Source: Massilia norwichensis
Lineage (GTDB): Bacteria; Pseudomonadota; Gammaproteobacteria; Burkholderiales; Burkholderiaceae_D
DNA: 64,000 nt
Reading direction: 5' to 3'
Assembly (NCBI RefSeq): GCF_024753245.1
Contig: NZ_JANUGX010000016.1
Span: forward strand, 1-64,000
Shown here: positions 59,044 to 64,000 of the stretch, in pieces
How the letters are laid out: each line of letters opens with the position of its first letter
How positions within the stretch are numbered: the stretch's first letter is position 1
Notes under the pieces: generated by a model
The model's input: only the letters and a program-made list of their open reading frames with translations
Told to the model about the DNA's origin: nothing
The model's database searches: none
Translations under genes and position numbers: made by a program

Positions 59044-60867
59044 ATGGGTCTTTCGCCTATGAAAAAGCTTTTAGAAAAAAAGAACGAAATCGAAATCGTG
59101 CTCCGCTCGTTCAAGAGCACCTTCGTCACGGTCGGCGTGTTCAGCGCCATCATCAACCTGCTGATGCTGGCACCGTCCCTGTACATGCTGCAGGTCTACG
59201 ACCGCGTGCTGGGCAGCCGCAACGAGATCACGCTGCTGATGCTCACGCTGCTGATCGTCGGCGCCTACCTGTTCATGGGCGGCCTGGAACTGATCCGTTC
59301 CTTCGTGCTGGTGCGCGTCGGCGCCCAGTTCGACATGACGCTCAACAAGCGCGTGTACACCGCGGCCTTCGAGCAGAACCTGAAGCAGGCCGGTTTCAAC
59401 GCCGGCCAGTCGCTCGCTGATCTGACCAACCTGCGTCAGTTCTTGACTGGCAATGCCCTGTTTGCCTTCTTCGACGCACCCTGGTTCCCGATCTACCTGA
59501 TCGTCATCTTCATGTTCGAACCGGTGCTGGGCCTATTCGCCCTGGCGGGTACCGTGCTCCTGATCATCCTGGCGGTGGTCAACGAACGCGTGACCAAGGA
59601 GCCGCTGGCCGAAGCCAACTCGATGTCGATCCAGGCCAACACCCTGGCCACGAATAACCTGCGCAATGCCGAGGTGATCGAGTCGATGGGCATGCTGCCC
59701 AACCTGATGGGACGCTGGTTCAAGCTGCACGGCAAATTCCTCGGCCTGCAAGCCAGCGCCAGCCAGAAAGCCGGCGTCATCAGCGGCCTGACCAAGTTCG
59801 TGCAGATGTCGATGCAGTCGCTGGTGCTGGGCCTGGGTGCGCTGCTGGTGCTCGACAACAAGATCACCCCGGGCATGATGATTGCCGCGTCGATCCTGCT
59901 GGGCCGCACGCTGCAGCCGGTGCAGCAGGTGATCGCCGTGTGGAAGAGCGTCAGCGGCGCACGCAGCGCCTATGAGCGCCTGGAAGCGCTGCTGGAAGCC
60001 AATCCGGCGCGCGAAGCCGGCATGGCCCTGCCCAAGCCGCAGGGTGCACTCACCCTGGACAACGTGACAGCCGCGCCGCCGGGCGTCAAGACCCCGATCG
60101 TGAAGGGTGTGTCGTTCGCGATCGCGCCGGGCGACGTGCTGGGCGTGCTGGGGCCGAGCGGCTCCGGCAAGTCGACGCTGGCGCGCCTGCTGGTGGGCGT
60201 CTGGCCGTCGATGATCGGCAAGGTGCGTCTGGATGGCGCCGACATTTACCAGTGGAACAAGGCCGAGCTAGGCCCGCACGTGGGCTATCTGCCGCAAGAC
60301 GTTGAACTGTTCGCCGGCAGCATCAGCGAGAACATCGCGCGTTTCGGCGAGGTCGACGCGGACAAGGTGGTGCAGGCCGCCAGGCGCGCCGGCGTGCACG
60401 ACATGATCCTGCAGTTCCCGCAGGGCTATGACACCAAGCTGGGCGACGGTGGTGCCGGCCTGTCCGGCGGCCAGAAGCAGCGTATCGGCCTGGCCCGTGC
60501 GATGTACGACGATCCGGCGCTGATCGTGCTGGATGAGCCGAATTCGAACCTGGATGACGTCGGCGAGCAGGCCCTGCTGGCTGCGGTCCTCGACCTGCGC
60601 CAGCGCGGCAAGACCATCGTCATGATCAGCCACCGCCCGAGCGCGGTGCAGGTGACGACCAAACTGTTGCTGATGCGCGATGGCGCGGTCCACATGTTCG
60701 GACCGACCAACCAGGTGCTCGCCGCCCTGAACGAAGCTGCGAAGAAGGCCGCGGAAGCGCAGGCCGCCGCCCAGGCCCAGGTTGCGGCCGCCCAGGCTGC
60801 CGTCCAGCGTGCCGCTGCCGAGGCCCAGGCCCAGGCCGCGGGTGCCACCACCGGAGAAGGAAAGTAA
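59044..60867 (+). CDS. Type I secretion ABC transporter (PrtD/RsaD-like)
   Basis: Inner-membrane exporter with fused TM and ATPase domains, 607 residues from the ATG at 59044. An ATG at 59017 overlaps the predicted -10 and is unlikely; ATG 59059 is another option. No C39 peptidase-like N-terminal domain. TM region about 25-310 (TFVTVGVFSAIINLLMLAPSLYMLQVYDRVLGSRN). ATPase: Walker A GPSGSGKST near 370, signature LSGGQKQRIGLARA near 473, Walker B LIVLDEPNSNLDD. A long Ala/Gln-rich C-terminal tail (about 560-605) is unusual. It should export the adjacent DUF4214 proteins. Confidence 0.94.
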   Translation: MGLSPMKKLLEKKNEIEIVLRSFKSTFVTVGVFSAIINLLMLAPSLYMLQVYDRVLGSRNEITLLMLTLLIVGAYLFMGGLELIRSFVLVRVGAQFDMTLNKRVYTAAFEQNLKQAGFNAGQSLADLTNLRQFLTGNALFAFFDAPWFPIYLIVIFMFEPVLGLFALAGTVLLIILAVVNERVTKEPLAEANSMSIQANTLATNNLRNAEVIESMGMLPNLMGRWFKLHGKFLGLQASASQKAGVISGLTKFVQMSMQSLVLGLGALLVLDNKITPGMMIAASILLGRTLQPVQQVIAVWKSVSGARSAYERLEALLEANPAREAGMALPKPQGALTLDNVTAAPPGVKTPIVKGVSFAIAPGDVLGVLGPSGSGKSTLARLLVGVWPSMIGKVRLDGADIYQWNKAELGPHVGYLPQDVELFAGSISENIARFGEVDADKVVQAARRAGVHDMILQFPQGYDTKLGDGGAGLSGGQKQRIGLARAMYDDPALIVLDEPNSNLDDVGEQALLAAVLDLRQRGKTIVMISHRPSAVQVTTKLLLMRDGAVHMFGPTNQVLAALNEAAKKAAEAQAAAQAQVAAAQAAVQRAAAEAQAQAAGATTGEGK

Positions 60868-60870
60868 TTC

Positions 60871-62223
60871 ATGAAGCTGATCAGTAACAAGGCGCAGGAC
60901 GTCGTCTCCCACGACGTCGCGCCGGTCGAAGTCAATACCGACGCGCGCGCGTTCTCGCGCATGGGCTGGCTGATCGTCCTGCTGGGCGTCGGCGGCTTCC
61001 TGCTGTGGGCCCTGCTGGCGCCGCTCGACAAGGGCGTGCCGATGGCCGGCACCGTGGCCAAGGAATCGAACCGCCAAGCCGTGCAGCACCAGACCGGCGG
61101 CACCATCCAGCAGATCCTGGTGCGCGATGGCGACGTCGTCAAGGCGGGCCAGGTGCTGGTGCGCATGAACCCGGTGCTGGCCCAATCGGCGGTCGAGATG
61201 ACCGATGCCCAGTACCTGAGTGCGCGTGCGATCGAGGCGCGCCTGCAGGCCGAGCGCGATGGCCGCCATACCATCGTCTTCCCGGCCGAGCTGGAGCAGA
61301 ACAGCAAGGATCCGCGCGTGTCCGAGATCATGAGCCTGCAGCGTTCGCTGCTGGCCTCGCGCCAGGCATCGCTGCAGAACGAACTGGGCGGCATCGACGA
61401 GAGCATCGCCGGTCTCAAGGTCCAGGTGCAGGGCCTGCAGGAATCGCGCCAGAGCAAGAAGGAACAGGTCGACATCCTCAAGGAGCAGTTGGCCGGCATG
61501 CGCGATCTGGCCAAGGAAGGCTATGTCGCCCGCAATCGCCTGCTCGACCTGGAGCGCACCTACGCCCAGCTGAACGGCTCGATCTCGGAAGACATCGGCA
61601 ACATCGGCCGCGCCCAGCGCCAGGTGACCGAGCTCACCCTGCGCAAGGCCCAGCGCGTGCAGGACTACCAGAAGGAAGTGCGCACCCAGCTGACCGAAGT
61701 GCAGAAGGAAGCCGATGCCCAGCAGGCCCGCCTGCAGGCGCAGAAGTTCGAACTGGCCAATGTCGAGGTGAAAGCGCCGGCCGACGGCACCGTCGTCAAC
61801 CTGGCTGCGTTCACGCCCGGCGGCGTGATCCCGCCTGGCTTCAAGATCATGGACATCGTGCCGACCAACGACCCGCTGGTGGTCGAGGGCAACCTGCCGG
61901 TCAACCTGGTCGACCGCGTGCACCCGGGCCTGAAGACGGAGCTGATCTTCTCGGCCTTCAACGCCAACCGCACGCCGCACATTCCGGGCGAAGTCGAACA
62001 GGTCGCGGCCGACCGCACCGTCGACGAGCGCACCGGCGCCGCCTACTACAAGGTGCGCGTGAAGGTCACGCCGGAAGGCGCGAAGCTGATCGCCCATCAC
62101 AAGCTGGCGATCCGTCCCGGCATGCCGGTGGAGCTGTTCGTCAAGACCGGCGAGCGCACCATGATGAATTACCTGCTGAAGCCGGTGCTCGACCGTGCGA
62201 AGTCGTCGATGGCGGAGGAGTGA
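60871..62223 (+). CDS. HlyD-family type I secretion membrane fusion protein
   Basis: 450 residues. One N-terminal membrane anchor (MGWLIVLLGVGGFLLWALLAPL, about 31-52), lipoyl halves (QHQTGGTIQQILVRDGDVVKAGQVLVRM and ELANVEVKAPADGTVVNL), a long coiled-coil hairpin (about 130-300) and the C-terminal VNLVDRVHPGLKTELIFSAFN barrel typical of HlyD/PrtE/RsaE. It bridges the ABC protein and the TolC channel. It starts 3 bases after the ABC stop and ends 2 bases before the TolC-like GTG. Confidence 0.95.
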   Translation: MKLISNKAQDVVSHDVAPVEVNTDARAFSRMGWLIVLLGVGGFLLWALLAPLDKGVPMAGTVAKESNRQAVQHQTGGTIQQILVRDGDVVKAGQVLVRMNPVLAQSAVEMTDAQYLSARAIEARLQAERDGRHTIVFPAELEQNSKDPRVSEIMSLQRSLLASRQASLQNELGGIDESIAGLKVQVQGLQESRQSKKEQVDILKEQLAGMRDLAKEGYVARNRLLDLERTYAQLNGSISEDIGNIGRAQRQVTELTLRKAQRVQDYQKEVRTQLTEVQKEADAQQARLQAQKFELANVEVKAPADGTVVNLAAFTPGGVIPPGFKIMDIVPTNDPLVVEGNLPVNLVDRVHPGLKTELIFSAFNANRTPHIPGEVEQVAADRTVDERTGAAYYKVRVKVTPEGAKLIAHHKLAIRPGMPVELFVKTGERTMMNYLLKPVLDRAKSSMAEE

Positions 62224-62225
62224 GC

Positions 62226-63584
62226 GTGGCCAGCAAGACGATCAAACGCCGCAGCCTCGCGCTCGCGGCCGGCATGGCGGCGCTGTTGGCCGCCGGCCAG
62301 GCCGGCGCGATCAGCCTCCAGCAAGCCTACGAGGCGGCGCTGAAGAATGACCCGCAGTACCGCATGAACTATTACGAGCGCGAATCGGCAAGGGAAAACC
62401 GCATCCTTGGGCGTTCGAACCTGCTGCCCAGCGTCTCGGCCAGCTATTCGGCCAGCCGTAACGTGGCCGATATCGAGACGCTGCAGAACTACTACGATCT
62501 CGGCACTGCCCAGTCGATCAAGCACCCGCGCTACATCAGCCACTCGTCGGTCGTGCAGCTGCGCCAGCCCATCCTGAACCTTGATGGCATTGCGCGCTAC
62601 CGCCAGGGCAAGGTGATCGCAGAGCAGGGCGAGGCCGCGTTCGAATCCGGCACCGACGAGGTGACCGTGCGCGTGGCCAGCGCCTACATGGACGCGCTGT
62701 TCGCGGACGATCAGGTGGCGCTCTCGAAAGTCGCACGTGACATGTATCTCGAGATGATGCACGTGAACAATCGCCTGTTCGAGAAGGGCGAGGGGACCAA
62801 GACCGACATGCTGGAAACCCAGGCCCGGCTCGACATCGCCGAGGCCCAATTGACCGAAGCGAAGGACAATGCGGTCGCGGCGCGCGCCACCCTGGCCGGC
62901 GTGATCGGCATGGACCCGGGCCAGCTGGACCAGCTGACCGAGAGCTTCCGCCCTGCCACGCTCGCGTTCGGCAGCTTCGAGGAGTGGGAAAAGATGGCGC
63001 GCGCGCACAACCACGAGCTGGCGGCAGCCCGTCTCGCGGTCGAGAATGCGCGCCTGGACATCCAGCGCAATAAAGCGGGCCACTATCCGCGCGTGGACTT
63101 CATTGCCGCCTACAGCAAAGGCAATTCGGAATCGATCAACACCTACGACCAGGCGACGGTCAACCGCACCATCGGCGTCCAGGTGAACATCCCGATCTAC
63201 CAGGGCGGCGCGATCAGCGCGACCACCCGCCAGGCGGCCGCCGGTTACGAGCGTGCGCAGGCGGACCTCGACGCACGCACCAACAAGGTCCTGGTCGAGT
63301 TGCGAAAAGCCCACAACACCGTGCTGTCCAGCGTGCACAAGATCGAGGCGCTGGAAAAAGCCGTCGCGTCCGGCCAGTTGCTGATGAAGGCCACCGAGCA
63401 GAGCATCAAGGGTGGCGTGCGCATCAACCTGGACCTGCTGAATGCCCAGCAGCAGCTGTACACCAGCCAGCGCGACCTGGCCCAGGCCCGCTACACCTAC
63501 CTGATCGGCCTGCTGCGCCTGCGCGCCGCGGCCGGGACGCTGGATGCCTCGGGCGTGCGTGAAGTGGCGGCTTACTTCCGCTGA
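62226..63584 (+). CDS. TolC-family outer-membrane channel of the type I system
   Basis: 452 residues from GTG at 62226, with GGAGGAG just upstream inside the end of the HlyD-like gene. Signal peptide LALAAGMAALLAAGQAGA. Duplicated TolC repeats: ISLQQAYEAALKNDPQYRMNYYERESARENRILGRSNLLPSVSASYSASR and the second half with ARLDIQRNKAGHYPRVDFIAAYSKGN, NIPIYQGGAISATTRQAAAGYERAQADL, and GGVRINLDLLNAQQQLYTSQRDLAQARYTYL. It completes the three-part export channel. Confidence 0.95.
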   Translation: MASKTIKRRSLALAAGMAALLAAGQAGAISLQQAYEAALKNDPQYRMNYYERESARENRILGRSNLLPSVSASYSASRNVADIETLQNYYDLGTAQSIKHPRYISHSSVVQLRQPILNLDGIARYRQGKVIAEQGEAAFESGTDEVTVRVASAYMDALFADDQVALSKVARDMYLEMMHVNNRLFEKGEGTKTDMLETQARLDIAEAQLTEAKDNAVAARATLAGVIGMDPGQLDQLTESFRPATLAFGSFEEWEKMARAHNHELAAARLAVENARLDIQRNKAGHYPRVDFIAAYSKGNSESINTYDQATVNRTIGVQVNIPIYQGGAISATTRQAAAGYERAQADLDARTNKVLVELRKAHNTVLSSVHKIEALEKAVASGQLLMKATEQSIKGGVRINLDLLNAQQQLYTSQRDLAQARYTYLIGLLRLRAAAGTLDASGVREVAAYFR

Positions 63585-63601
63585 CTTTTCCCCGCTTCAA
63601 G

Positions 63602-63633
63602 AAAACCCACTGCGCAAACAGTGGGTTTTTTTT
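63602..63633 (+). terminator. Terminator of the type I secretion operon
   Basis: AAAACCCACT pairs with AGTGGGTTTT around an 8-base loop, followed by further T. Confidence 0.92.
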
Positions 63634-63740
63634 CGCCGTTCAATAAAACGGCCGAGTTGCGTCAGTCATTTAACACTTCTGCCCATGCAGGCTGGATTTC
63701 TCGAAAAAAATCTTTTTCTTTCAAGAACTTACGAGCTATC

Positions 63741-63758
63741 GCGCACGGTTGAGTGCGC
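63741..63758. promoter_or_regulatory. GCGCAC-N6-GTGCGC inverted repeat, possible operator
   Basis: Perfect 6-base arms, 56 bases before the start of the second DUF4214 gene, with a TATATT -10-like hexamer at 63779-63784. It is not a CRP site, so this paralogue may be controlled differently. Confidence 0.5.
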
Positions 63759-63813
63759 CTCCAAAAACGAGGATGCGGTATATTTTTTTTACATTATTCC
63801 TAAGGAGGCCATG

Positions 63814-64000
63814 ATGGCGACCGTGAACGAAACAGAAGTGCAGAAACTGTACGTTGCATATTTCAGCCGCCCGGCGGATGTCGCCGGCCTGGCATATTGG
63901 GTGGATGTGCTGGCCAACCACCCGAACGGCTATCAACAGATTTCCTCGAGCTTTGCCGCCTCGGACGAATACAAGGCGATGTACGCCGGCATGGACAGCC
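63814..64000 (+). CDS. Second DUF4214-domain protein, partial (runs off window)
   Basis: The first 62 residues are present. An AAGGAGG ribosome site at 63802-63808 favours the ATG at 63814 over the one at 63811. The start VNETEVQKLYVAYFSRPADVAGLAYWVDVLANHP matches the opening of the 56799 protein (LQKLYVAYFNRPADTKGLAYYEGVL), then SSSFAASDEYKAMYAG. It is a paralogue flanking the type I secretion operon on its other side, so a second likely substrate. Length and C-terminus are not visible. Confidence 0.88.
   Translation, partial: MATVNETEVQKLYVAYFSRPADVAGLAYWVDVLANHPNGYQQISSSFAASDEYKAMYAGMDS

Overview
This high-GC window looks like the chromosome of a free-living betaproteobacterium, most likely Oxalobacteraceae close to Massilia. 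The evidence is codon and base composition, the tsaD / rpsU-yqeY-dnaG-rpoD neighbourhood, and repeats of a kind common in that family. No ribosomal RNA operon, prophage or insertion sequence was recognised. The first ~90 bases are an almost pure G/C homopolymer and are probably a contig-end artefact.

Layout. 0.1-4.4 kb: an RND efflux pump with its adaptor (minus strand). 4.7-12.3 kb: housekeeping genes (two EEP-fold hydrolases, ybaK, plsY, a DsbA/FrnE-like oxidoreductase, tsaD, a DAHP synthase, ybiB) separated by several palindromic extragenic repeats. 12.7-17.2 kb: a four-gene chaperone-usher-type locus whose presumed subunits are DUF4402 proteins. 17.3-24.0 kb: an HI0933-type flavoprotein, then the macromolecular-synthesis cluster rpsU, yqeY-like, dnaG, rpoD and a CAU-anticodon tRNA. 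24.1-25.6 kb: an AT-richer three-gene cassette (PAAR protein, lambda-R-like muramidase, secreted probable immunity protein) just behind the tRNA, resembling an orphan type VI secretion effector module. 25.8-36.3 kb: a HAF-repeat protein, an endonuclease III-like enzyme, a glycine-zipper protein, a CHASE-PAS histidine kinase, a Lon-N-domain protein, an EF-hand protein, an RhlE-type helicase and a LOV-domain hybrid histidine kinase with all key photochemical residues.

36.4-50.8 kb (minus strand) is one tightly coupled nine-gene operon for a surface glycan: Wzm/Wzt ABC exporter, FkbM methyltransferase, a 1382-residue protein with three glycosyltransferase modules, a HAD-UbiA fusion resembling decaprenyl-phosphoribose synthase, two GT-C-like membrane proteins, a GT2 polyprenyl-phosphate glycosyltransferase and a GtrA flippase. 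Almost every junction is an ATGA-type overlap or a gap of 1-2 bases.

50.9-64.0 kb is the most interesting part. A CHASE2 adenylate cyclase, a TPR/beta-barrel outer membrane protein and a CRP-type regulator form a minus-strand operon. Divergently lie a FecR-domain protein, a secreted DUF4214 protein, a complete type I secretion system (ABC, HlyD-like, TolC-like) and the start of a second DUF4214 protein, which runs off the right end. Three perfect TGTGA-N6-TCACA sites precede the FecR gene, the first DUF4214 gene and the ABC transporter gene. The local CRP homologue keeps both the cAMP-binding signature and the RETVxR recognition helix that reads TGTGA. I infer a locally encoded cAMP-CRP circuit controlling a type I-secreted surface protein, possibly an S-layer or adhesin, next to the glycan export locus that could anchor it.
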